Shown in pieces: positions 15,057 to 21,846 of a stretch of 34,301 nucleotides of DNA. Numbering within the stretch: the first letter of the stretch is position 1; each line of letters begins with the position of its first letter. The translations under genes and the position numbers were made by a program. The stretch covers positions 1 to 34,301 of the forward strand of contig NZ_SDKM01000044.1 of assembly GCF_004519545.1 (NCBI RefSeq). Reading direction: 5' to 3'. Under the pieces are notes generated by a model. That model was not told the origin of the DNA, did no database searches, and saw only the letters and a list, made by a program, of their open reading frames with translations. The stretch is from Nocardioides guangzhouensis (lineage in GTDB: Bacteria > Actinomycetota > Actinomycetes > Propionibacteriales > Nocardioidaceae).

Positions 15057-16250
15057 ATGCGTAGGCGCCTGGCCGCCGCGTTCGTCCTCCTCGCCCTCGT
15101 CCTGCTGGTCACGGTCGGGGTGGTGCGTGCGTTCTCGGTGCGCGACATGATCCACGACGAGGAGAGCGCCGAGCTCGGCCGCCAGGCGCGGCTGATCGCC
15201 ACCCGCGTCGACGAGCGGCTCGCCGACGGCGAGCCGGTGGACGCGGCGTACCTCGACGACCTGGTGCCGGCCGACACCCAGCTGGTCTACGAGACCGACG
15301 ACGCGTCCGTCGTGGTCAACGGCACCGGCTTCGGGGCCGCCGACGGCGAGGACGCCATGAGTGCCCGGGCCGCCACGTCGCAGGGCACGGTCACGGTCAT
15401 CCAGTCCGAGGCCGTGCTCGGCGACATCCTGGGCCGCAACCTCGGGTCGCTCGTGGTGCTGATGGTCGTGATGTGCCTGATCGCCACGGTGGTGGGGATC
15501 ATCGCCGCCGACATGCTCACCCGGCCGTTCCGCAAGCTGGCCGACGCGGCGGGCGCGCTGTCCCGGGGCCGCTACGACCTCGAGCTGCCGCACTCCTCGA
15601 TGCCCGAGGTGACCGCGATCAACGACGCGCTGGTGCGCAGCGCGTCCCAGCTCCAGCACTCCATCCGCCGCGACCGCGAGTTCCTCCAGCACGCCTCCCA
15701 CGTCCTGCGCACCCCGATCGCCGGGGTCCGGCTCGAGCTCGAGGAGCTCGCCGGCCGCCCCGGGCTGCGCGAGGACGTCCGCGAGGCGGTGCTGCACTCG
15801 GCGTCGGAGATGGAGAAGCTCAACGGCGTCGTCGACCAGCTGCTCGCGGACTCCCGCAACCGCCCCCTGGTGGCCGGCTCCGAGATCGACCTGCAGTCCC
15901 TGGCCACCGCGATCGGGCACCGCTGGCGCGAGGGGGTCCCTGAGGACACCTCGGTCCGGGTCTACGTCGACGGTGGCGCCGAGGAGGTGCTGACCCCCGG
16001 CCCGGTGGAGCAGCTGCTCGACCACCTGCTCGCCGACGTGCAGGCACTGGACCCGCGCGAGGTGTCGCTGCGCTTCTCCGGCCAGGGCAACTACGTCCGT
16101 ATCCGGGTCTGCGGCGCGGACGCCAGCTCCGCCGGCGGCGACGCCGGGGCGCTGGCCCGTGCGCTGTCGGTCACCGAGGCCATGGGCGGCCGGATCAACG
16201 GCGACGTCATGGCCGAGCGCGGGATCGAGATCCTGCTCCCGCGCCGCTGA
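15057..16250 (+). CDS. Sensor histidine kinase-like protein, probably with degenerate ATPase domain
   Basis: A 397-residue membrane protein. TM1 is at about 7-25, an extracytoplasmic sensor part at 26-130, TM2 at about 131-152, HAMP at 153-205, and the dimerisation domain follows with acceptor His215 in QHASHVLRTPIAGV. The residue after the His is Val where most HisKA proteins have an acidic residue. In the ATP-binding part the N-box asparagine is absent (QLLDHLLADVQAL), the G1 DxGxG motif is replaced by CGADASSAGG, and only a GGDAGALARAL remnant of G2 remains before MGGRI. The fold looks retained but nucleotide-binding residues are lost. It is paired with an intact response regulator. It may be a phosphatase, a scaffold or a very divergent kinase. 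Confidence 0.85.
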   Translation: MRRRLAAAFVLLALVLLVTVGVVRAFSVRDMIHDEESAELGRQARLIATRVDERLADGEPVDAAYLDDLVPADTQLVYETDDASVVVNGTGFGAADGEDAMSARAATSQGTVTVIQSEAVLGDILGRNLGSLVVLMVVMCLIATVVGIIAADMLTRPFRKLADAAGALSRGRYDLELPHSSMPEVTAINDALVRSASQLQHSIRRDREFLQHASHVLRTPIAGVRLELEELAGRPGLREDVREAVLHSASEMEKLNGVVDQLLADSRNRPLVAGSEIDLQSLATAIGHRWREGVPEDTSVRVYVDGGAEEVLTPGPVEQLLDHLLADVQALDPREVSLRFSGQGNYVRIRVCGADASSAGGDAGALARALSVTEAMGGRINGDVMAERGIEILLPRR

Positions 16251-16267
16251 GCGCCGCTCCGCCGAGG

Positions 16268-16918
16268 TCACCCGCCGAGCGGGCGCCAGCCGGCGGCGCC
16301 GACCACGACCATCCGCGCCTGGCGACGCAAGGTGTCCTCGATCCCGCGGCGTACGGCGGCGTCCTCGGCCTCCGGGCTGACCATCTCACCGGCGGCCGCC
16401 ACCATGAGGTTCACGAAGATCCCGGCCAGCAGGGCGAGGTCCGCAGCGCCCCACCGCTCGAGGCCCGGCATCCGGGCCAGGTCGGTGGCCAGCTCCCTCT
16501 CGAACAGTGCGAGCTCGCGGGCGATCGCCTCCCGGACCACGGTGACCCCGCCGTACCGCTCGCGGCCGATGAACCGGAAGTGCGCCATGTTCGCGTCCAG
16601 CTGTGCGGAGAGCACGTCGACGGACCGGTCGATGAGGGTGTCGGGCGCCGGCTCCCCGCGGCGTACGTCGCGGATCATGGCCCGCAGGGTCGCGAACGAC
16701 TCGTCGACCAGGGCGAGGCCGAGCTCGTCGAGGGTCGAGAAGTGGCGGTAGAACGCGGTCGGGACGATGCCGACCTGCTTGGTCAGCCGCCGCAGCGAGA
16801 GGGAGCCGAAGCTCTCGTCGGCGAGCTGGTCGAGGGCCGCGTCGAGGATCGCGCGGCGGGTGCGCTCCTTGCGCTCCGAGCGTGACTCCGGGACACGCGG
16901 CACCGGGGACGAGGACAC
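16268..16918 (-). CDS. TetR family transcriptional regulator of the desaturase locus
   Basis: A 216-residue TetR protein. The N-terminal HTH is RTRRAILDAALDQLADESFG...LRRLTKQVGIVPTAFYRHFSTLDEL, followed by an all-helical ligand domain. I start it at GTG 16918, not the upstream GTG at 16963, because a leaderless promoter element (TAGACT, 7 nt, GTG) is visible and the extra 15 residues would be encoded by the operator half-site. It is divergent from the ferredoxin-reductase and desaturase operon. The arrangement resembles DesT-type control, where a TetR repressor senses acyl-CoA saturation; the ligand here is inferred. It is convergent with the kinase gene, with 17 bp between stops. Confidence 0.88.
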   Translation of the reverse strand: MSSSPVPRVPESRSERKERTRRAILDAALDQLADESFGSLSLRRLTKQVGIVPTAFYRHFSTLDELGLALVDESFATLRAMIRDVRRGEPAPDTLIDRSVDVLSAQLDANMAHFRFIGRERYGGVTVVREAIARELALFERELATDLARMPGLERWGAADLALLAGIFVNLMVAAAGEMVSPEAEDAAVRRGIEDTLRRQARMVVVGAAGWRPLGG

Positions 16919-16925
16919 GGAACCC

Positions 16926-16961
16926 AGTCTAGGGCGGCCGCGTGACCGGTTTTCGGTGAAC
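16926..16961 (-). promoter_or_regulatory. tetR promoter with operator half-site
   Basis: On the minus strand TAGACT (plus-strand 16926-16931) lies 7 nt before the GTG at 16918. An 11-bp sequence TTTCGGTGAAC (plus strand 16951-16961) covers the region upstream of that -10 where a -35 box would fall. It is identical to the left arm of the palindrome at 17028-17053. This suggests weak autoregulation by the same protein. Confidence 0.5.
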
Positions 16962-16997
16962 ACCTCGCCCCATGATCCGCATCACAGGGGGCGGGCC

Positions 16998-17028
16998 TTG
17001 ACGCTCCCACTCGACCGGTGGCTACAGT
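16998..17028 (+). promoter_or_regulatory. Promoter of reductase-desaturase operon
   Basis: TTGACG (16998-17003) and TACAGT (17023-17028) form a sigma-A-like pair with a 19-bp spacer, slightly long. The last base of the -10 is the first base of the 26-bp operator palindrome. This geometry suits repression by blocking the start site. Confidence 0.5.
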
Positions 17029-17053
17029 TTCGGTGAACGCATGTTCACTGAAA
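17028..17053. promoter_or_regulatory. 26-bp palindromic operator for the TetR regulator
   Basis: TTTCGGTGAAC-GCAT-GTTCACTGAAA: 10 of 11 arm positions are complementary, the mismatch being 17032/17049. It lies between the -10 and the ribosome site AAAGGAG, so it should cover the transcription start. The core GTGAAC-N4-GTTCAC resembles, from memory, operators of DesT-like desaturase regulators. Its left arm recurs exactly at 16951-16961 beside tetR. Confidence 0.72.
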
Positions 17054-17061
17054 GGAGTCGC

Positions 17062-18171
17062 ATGGGACTCGCGCAGACCCTGCTCCGGTCCCGGGCGCTG
17101 GAGGCGCTGACCTCCCCGCACGGTGTCGACCGGTACCTCGAGATCGCGAACCCGATGTGGGCGGCCAGGGAGGTCCGCGCCCGCGTCGTCGACGTACGCC
17201 GCGAAGTCGACGTCCCCGGGCACCCACCGGTCGCGACCATCACCCTCCAGCCCACCTCGACCTGGCGCGGCCACCGCGCCGGCCAGCACGTCCAGCTCGG
17301 TGTCGAGGTCGCCGGCGCCCGCCGTACCACTCGGGTGTTCTCGATCTCCAGCCCCGACTCCCGCGCCGGCGACCGGTTCACGGTCACGATGCGGGCCAAC
17401 CCGGACGCCCCCAGGGATCGGCAGAGCGTGTCCCGCTACCTCGTGGAGCGGGCGCCGGTCGGCACCGTCGTCCACCTGTCCCAGGCGCAGGGCGAGTTCG
17501 TGCTGCCGAACCGGGTGCCCGACCACGTCGTGCTCATCTCGGGCGGCTCCGGCATCACCCCGGTGATGTCGATGCTGCGCTCGCTGCAGCGCCGCACGCA
17601 CCGTGGCCGGGTCACGTTCCTGCACTACGCGCAGAGCCCCGACCACCAGATCTTCGCCGCCGAGCTCGACGAGGTCCGGCGCTCCGGGTGGGGGATCGAC
17701 GTCCACCTGCTGCACCCGGAGCTCGGCGACCCGGCCCTCTCGCCGGCGTACCTCGAGCGGCTGGTGCCCGGCTACCGCGACGTCCCGACCTGGGCCTGCG
17801 GCCCGGCGCCGCTGATGTCCGCCGTCCACGCGGCGTACGACGGGTCCGAGGCGCTGCACGTCGAGTACTTCAAGCTCGGCACCGCCCGCCCCGACGGCGG
17901 CGCTGCGGGCGAGCCGGCCGACGGCACGGTGAGCTTCGCCCGCTCCGGCGTGGACGTCGGGAACGACGGCGGCACGCTGCTCGAGCAGGCCGAGGCCGCC
18001 GGGCTCGCCCCGGAGTCGGGGTGCCGCATGGGCATCTGCCTGACCTGCACCACCCGCAAGACCGAGGGCACGGTCCGCAACGTGCTCACCGGCGAGACCA
18101 GCAGCCAGCCCGACGAGGACATCCGGATCTGCGTCTCCGTCCCCTGCACCTCCACCGCCCTCGACCTTTGA
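17062..18171 (+). CDS. Ferredoxin--NADP reductase-like oxidoreductase (FAD, NAD(P)H and 2Fe-2S domains)
   Basis: A 369-residue electron-transfer protein. The FAD domain (about 35-150) contains the flavin motif RVFSISSPD. The NAD(P)H domain (about 155-270) contains SGGSGITPVMSML and the CGPAPLM segment. The C-terminal 2Fe-2S ferredoxin domain (about 285-369) has Cys321-x4-Cys326-x2-Cys329-x27-Cys357. This order matches Mycobacterium tuberculosis Rv3230c, the electron donor to desaturase DesA3, and a desaturase gene follows directly. The ATG at 17062 is chosen because AAAGGAG lies 5 nt upstream; the ATG at 17041 falls inside the operator. It should pass electrons from NADPH to the membrane desaturase. 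Confidence 0.93.
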   Translation: MGLAQTLLRSRALEALTSPHGVDRYLEIANPMWAAREVRARVVDVRREVDVPGHPPVATITLQPTSTWRGHRAGQHVQLGVEVAGARRTTRVFSISSPDSRAGDRFTVTMRANPDAPRDRQSVSRYLVERAPVGTVVHLSQAQGEFVLPNRVPDHVVLISGGSGITPVMSMLRSLQRRTHRGRVTFLHYAQSPDHQIFAAELDEVRRSGWGIDVHLLHPELGDPALSPAYLERLVPGYRDVPTWACGPAPLMSAVHAAYDGSEALHVEYFKLGTARPDGGAAGEPADGTVSFARSGVDVGNDGGTLLEQAEAAGLAPESGCRMGICLTCTTRKTEGTVRNVLTGETSSQPDEDIRICVSVPCTSTALDL

Positions 18172-18189
18172 CCCCATTTCCCGATACTC

Positions 18190-18239
18190 CCCAACGAAAC
18201 GGTCGCGATCTGGCCGGATCGGCAGCCATTTCGTTTGGG
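18190..18239 (+). repeat. Intercistronic hairpin between reductase and desaturase genes
   Basis: CCCAACGAAA (18190-18199) pairs with TTTCG-T-TTGGG (18229-18239) with one bulged T, giving 10 bp. Inside, CGATC (18206-18210) pairs with GATCG (18217-18221). The structure ends about 12 nt before the desaturase ribosome site. It may set the relative amounts of the two proteins or stabilise the desaturase message. Confidence 0.55.
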
Positions 18240-18261
18240 ACTATCCCGACGGAAGGACCGC

Positions 18262-19368
18262 ATGATGAGCACCAGCACCTTCGACCACCTGACCCCGGAG
18301 CAGATCGAGGAGTTCGGGGAGGAGATGGACGCACTGCGGCAGCGGCTCGTCGCCGACCTCGGCGAGGCGGACGCGGCGTACATCCGCACCGTCGTCAAGC
18401 GGCAGCGGCAGCTCGAGATCGCCGGCCGCGCGCTGTTCTACCTGCCGCCGGCCTGGCCGGCCGCGGTCGCCGCGCTGAGCCTCTCCAAGATCTTCGACAA
18501 CATGGAGATCGGCCACAACGTCATGCACGGGCAGTACGACTGGATGGGCGACCCCGGCCTGAACTCGCGGATGTACGAGTGGGACACGGTCTGCCCGAGC
18601 GAGCAGTGGAAGTACTCCCACAACTACATCCACCACACCTTCACCAACATCCTCGGCAAGGACCGCGACATCGGCTACGGCATCCTCCGCATGGACGAGG
18701 ACCAGCAGTGGCGGCCCTACTACCTCGGGAACCCGGTCTACGCCTTCCTGCTGATGGTGTTCTTCGAGTGGGGCGTGCTGCTCCACGACCTCGAGGTCGA
18801 GCGGATCGCGGCCGGCGAGAAGACCTGGGCCGAGACGAAGCACCTGCACCGCGGGATGCTCCGCAAGGTCCGCAACCAGACGCTCAAGGACTACCTGCTG
18901 TTCCCGGCGGTGACCGGCCCGTTCTTCGTGCCGACGCTGATCGGGAACGCCACGGCCAACCTGGTCCGCAACGTCTGGGCGTTCAACATCATCTTCTGCG
19001 GCCACTTCCCGAGCGGGGTCGCGACGTTCAGCCGGGAGGAGACCGAGGACGAGACCCGCGGCCAGTGGTACCTCCGCCAGCTGCTCGGCTCGGCCAACAT
19101 CACCGGCAGCCGGCTGTTCCACGTCATGACCGGCAACCTCAGCCACCAGATCGAGCACCACCTCTTCCCGGACCTGCCGGCCCGGCGCTACCCGGAGATC
19201 GCTCCCGAGGTCCGCGAGATCTGCGAGCGCTACGGCCTGGCCTACAACACCGGGCCGCTGCGCAAGCAGCTCGGCAGCGTCGCGCGCAAGATCCTGCGGC
19301 TCGCGCTGCCCACCCGCACGCCGTCGTACGACGGACCGGAGGTTGTGGGCGAGCCCGCGGCTGCCTGA
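18262..19368 (+). CDS. Membrane fatty acid (acyl-CoA) desaturase, DesA3-like
   Basis: A 368-residue membrane desaturase. The three histidine boxes that bind the di-iron centre are present: HNVMH (85-89), HNYIHH (120-125) and HQIEHH (295-300). Hydrophobic segments lie at about 60-75, 165-180 and 218-245. The protein resembles mycobacterial DesA3, a stearoyl-CoA delta-9 desaturase of the cytoplasmic membrane, and the preceding reductase resembles its partner Rv3230c. The product would be oleoyl-type monounsaturated acyl chains for membrane lipids. GGAAGGA precedes two adjacent ATGs (18262 and 18265); either could be used, the second having slightly better spacing. Control by the divergent TetR protein is likely. 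Confidence 0.93.
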   Translation: MMSTSTFDHLTPEQIEEFGEEMDALRQRLVADLGEADAAYIRTVVKRQRQLEIAGRALFYLPPAWPAAVAALSLSKIFDNMEIGHNVMHGQYDWMGDPGLNSRMYEWDTVCPSEQWKYSHNYIHHTFTNILGKDRDIGYGILRMDEDQQWRPYYLGNPVYAFLLMVFFEWGVLLHDLEVERIAAGEKTWAETKHLHRGMLRKVRNQTLKDYLLFPAVTGPFFVPTLIGNATANLVRNVWAFNIIFCGHFPSGVATFSREETEDETRGQWYLRQLLGSANITGSRLFHVMTGNLSHQIEHHLFPDLPARRYPEIAPEVREICERYGLAYNTGPLRKQLGSVARKILRLALPTRTPSYDGPEVVGEPAAA

Positions 19369-19379
19369 GGATGGGCACG

Positions 19380-19631
19380 ATGAGCACCGACGACCGCGAC
19401 CACATCTCCCGGGGCGAGATCCGCAAGGACGCCGTCCAGGACGCCCTCGGCGCCGGCATCCACGCCGTCGAGGAGATCGCCACGATCATCACCCGGGCGG
19501 TCGGGGACGTCGCCAAGGCGGCCGGCAGCCTGGGCACCGAGCTGTTCGAGATCCGGGACGCCGCCCGCCGGGCGGGACGCGAGCACGACCGGCCGGCGTC
19601 GGACACCGAACCGCCGCCCGACGAGAGCTGA
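19380..19631 (+). CDS. Small hypothetical protein (83 aa)
   Basis: An 83-residue acidic, mostly helical protein. The middle (GAGIHAVEEIATIITRAVGDVAKAAGSLGTELFEIRDAARRA) looks like one or two amphipathic helices, and the ends are hydrophilic. There is no signal peptide or clear transmembrane span. It begins 11 bp after the desaturase stop. GAGG is placed 9 nt before the ATG at 19380, favouring this start over the ATG at 19371. It is probably in the desaturase operon. I do not recognise a family; a membrane-surface or complex-stabilising role would be guesswork. Confidence 0.6.
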   Translation: MSTDDRDHISRGEIRKDAVQDALGAGIHAVEEIATIITRAVGDVAKAAGSLGTELFEIRDAARRAGREHDRPASDTEPPPDES

Positions 19632-19639
19632 GTCGTGGA

Positions 19640-20839
19640 GTGATCGGCGCGCTCTGGAGGACACACCGGATCGCGGGCCGGTCGAGACTGGTGGGGCGGG
19701 CTCGCCTCCGCGTGGTCGCTGCCGTGGTCCTGCTCCCGGCGGGACTGGCCGGGTGCAGCGACCACCTGCCGGAGCCGGCCGAGCCCCCGGCCGCGCCGGT
19801 CTTCCGGCTCGAGCCCGACTGCCCGACCCCGCCGCCCGGGCGTCGCTCCGTGTCGGCCGCCCAGCTCAACCAGCTCGGGGAGTCCCTCGACCTGCGCTAC
19901 TGGCAGGCCGCGGACATCGGGGCCAGTGCCCGCCTGCACGACGGCCGGCTCGTCTGGCTGTTCGGAGACACCGTCCGCAAGAAGGGCGTCGTCCCCGGGA
20001 TCGTCGGCAACTCCATGCTGGTGTCCTCCGGCCGGTGCGTCGCCCAGCTCGTGGACGACGCGCACGGACCGGTCGTGCCGGACGCCGACCGGGACACGGT
20101 CCGCTGGCCGATGTCGGTCGCCGTTGCTCGCCACGGCGACCACGACGTGATCGCGGTGCTGTGCTCGCGCACCCGTCGGGGCTCCGGAGGCACCATGGAC
20201 TTCACCTTCCTCGGCACCACGGCAGCGGTCTTCCGGGTCGAGGACGGCGGGGTGCCCCAGGTGGAGAAGGTCTTCGACCTGACCCCGGACTCGACGGACC
20301 CCGACCAGGTCAACTGGGGGGCTGCGGCCGTCGTGCACGGCGGGTGGATCTACGTCTTCGGCACCAGGCTCACCGGCCAGCAGGGCGTCTTCGGGCGCGA
20401 GCTGTACGTCGCCCGGACACCCGTCGCGAACCCCGCGGACCGCTCCGGCTGGGAGTTCCGGTCCGCCGGCGGCTGGCAGAAGGACCATCGCCGCGCGGTC
20501 GCTGTGCTGCCCGCGGCCGGCGGCGTCTCCCAGACCCTCTCGGTCGACGTGCTGGACGGGACGTACGTCGCGGTGTCCAAGCGCGACGGCGACCTCGGCG
20601 ACTTCGTCTACACCTGGACCGCACCCCAGCCGTGGGGACCGTGGACGCCGCGCAAGGCGCTGTCGGCCCCGGCCGGGTTCGACACCGGGGATCTGCAGTA
20701 CGCCCCGCTCGCGCATCCCGAGGTCCCGCTGACCTCCGGCAAACTGCTGGTCACGATCTCCCGCAACACCACGGACGGCAAGCGGCTCCTCGAGGACCCG
20801 GAGCTGGGGCGTCCGAAGTTCGCCGAGATCGCGCCCTGA
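19640..20839 (+). CDS. Predicted lipoprotein with beta-propeller (DUF4185/DUF5005-like) domain
   Basis: A 399-residue exported protein. A basic N terminus and hydrophobic stretch end in the lipobox LAGC with Cys39, so it is probably lipid-anchored on the outer face of the membrane. The mature part has repeated beta-strand blocks with aromatic/Asp motifs: ARLHDGRLVWLFGDTVRKKG, GNSMLVSSGRCV, WPMSVAVARHGDHD, VVHGGWIYVFGTR and DLQYAPLAHPEV. These resemble DUF4185/DUF5005 five-bladed propellers, some of which are glycan hydrolases such as the arabinan-cleaving GH183 group; I make this family link with moderate certainty. The start is uncertain: GTG 19640 is used, and GTG 19691 would still leave a full lipoprotein signal. 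Confidence 0.7.
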   Translation: MIGALWRTHRIAGRSRLVGRARLRVVAAVVLLPAGLAGCSDHLPEPAEPPAAPVFRLEPDCPTPPPGRRSVSAAQLNQLGESLDLRYWQAADIGASARLHDGRLVWLFGDTVRKKGVVPGIVGNSMLVSSGRCVAQLVDDAHGPVVPDADRDTVRWPMSVAVARHGDHDVIAVLCSRTRRGSGGTMDFTFLGTTAAVFRVEDGGVPQVEKVFDLTPDSTDPDQVNWGAAAVVHGGWIYVFGTRLTGQQGVFGRELYVARTPVANPADRSGWEFRSAGGWQKDHRRAVAVLPAAGGVSQTLSVDVLDGTYVAVSKRDGDLGDFVYTWTAPQPWGPWTPRKALSAPAGFDTGDLQYAPLAHPEVPLTSGKLLVTISRNTTDGKRLLEDPELGRPKFAEIAP

Positions 20840-20895
20840 GAGGCTGACCCGGCCGGGCCTGTCGCGCCGGCCGCCGGCGGGGCCACGATGGGGCC

Positions 20896-21717
20896 ATGAG
20901 CGAGTCCGTCGTCCCCGCGGAGGGGGAGCACCTCACCAACGGCTGGGAGCCGGACGCACCGGAGGACGACTCGCTGGTACGTCGGGCGGTGCTGGTGCAC
21001 GCGTCCTGGCCGGTCGCGGTGGCCCGTGCGCTCGGCGCACCGCACCGGCGCACCGACGGCTGGGCCGGGGCCCTGATCGGCAGCACCGGTGAGCTCTCCA
21101 ACCCGGTCGTGCTCACCCGGCCGGTGGCCGCCGCCGACGCCGCGGACCTGGTGGCGGAGGTCGGCGCGCTGGTCCCGCCGGAGTCGGCGTACTTCCTGCT
21201 CAGCCCGTGGCTCGAACCCGACTACGCCGCCCACGGCCTGGTGCTGATCGGGCACCCGCCGCTGATGGCCCGGTTCCCCCGGCCCGACGAGCAGGGCAGC
21301 CCGGTCGCCGCCCCGGACGGTGTCGAGGTGGTCGAGGTGGCCGACGCGGAGCGCCTGGCGGTGGCCGAGCGGGTGCTGGTCGAGGGCTACCCGATGCCCG
21401 GCACCGCGCCGGGCAGCATCCTGCGGCCCGGCCTGCTCGACGGCGCCACCCGGGTGTGGCTCGGGTACGTCGACGGCGAGCCCGCCTCGGTCGCCTGCGC
21501 GCACACCGCGCACGGCGCGACCCTCGTGGAGTACGTCGCCGCGCTGCCGTCGGCCCGTGGCCGGGGAGCGGGCGCCGCGGTCACCCGGGCGGCCACGCTC
21601 GCCGACCCGGCGCTGCCCGCGGTGCTGGTGGCCAGCGACGACGGGCGCCCGACGTACGAGCGGCTGGGCTACGTCGCGATCGAGCGCTGGACGGCCTGGC
21701 TGCGGCCGGCCGGCTGA
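20896..21717 (+). CDS. GNAT family N-acetyltransferase
   Basis: A 273-residue protein. The C-terminal ~130 residues form a GNAT domain: a strand VWLGYVDGEPASVACAHT, the acetyl-CoA-binding VEYVAALPSARGRGAGAAVTRAA (the Q/RxxGxG/A equivalent is RGRGAG), and the closing VLVASDDGRPTYERLGYV. The N-terminal half is a less conserved extension with a second possible degenerate GNAT fold. The acceptor substrate is unknown. The ATG is preceded by no strong ribosome site; CACGAT 6 nt upstream could be a weak leaderless -10. It stands alone between the lipoprotein gene and the patatin gene. Confidence 0.85.
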   Translation: MSESVVPAEGEHLTNGWEPDAPEDDSLVRRAVLVHASWPVAVARALGAPHRRTDGWAGALIGSTGELSNPVVLTRPVAAADAADLVAEVGALVPPESAYFLLSPWLEPDYAAHGLVLIGHPPLMARFPRPDEQGSPVAAPDGVEVVEVADAERLAVAERVLVEGYPMPGTAPGSILRPGLLDGATRVWLGYVDGEPASVACAHTAHGATLVEYVAALPSARGRGAGAAVTRAATLADPALPAVLVASDDGRPTYERLGYVAIERWTAWLRPAG

Positions 21718-21846
21718 CCCCACCAGCCCGTCGCGTCACGAACGGACACCACCCGTTCGGAGAGCCGCAAGCCCCGAACTCGTCATTGTCCAGCGAGTCG
21801 AGCGACGAGCACGATGGAGACCGAGAGCACTGCGAGGGAGCGCCTC

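Noticed and set aside
16919..16963. GTG at 16963 as start of tetR
   Set aside because: The extra residues would be coded by the operator half-site and by the promoter; TAGACT-N7-GTG supports 16918.
17041..17061. ATG at 17041 as start of the reductase
   Set aside because: It lies within the palindromic operator and has no ribosome site, whereas AAAGGAG precedes the ATG at 17062.
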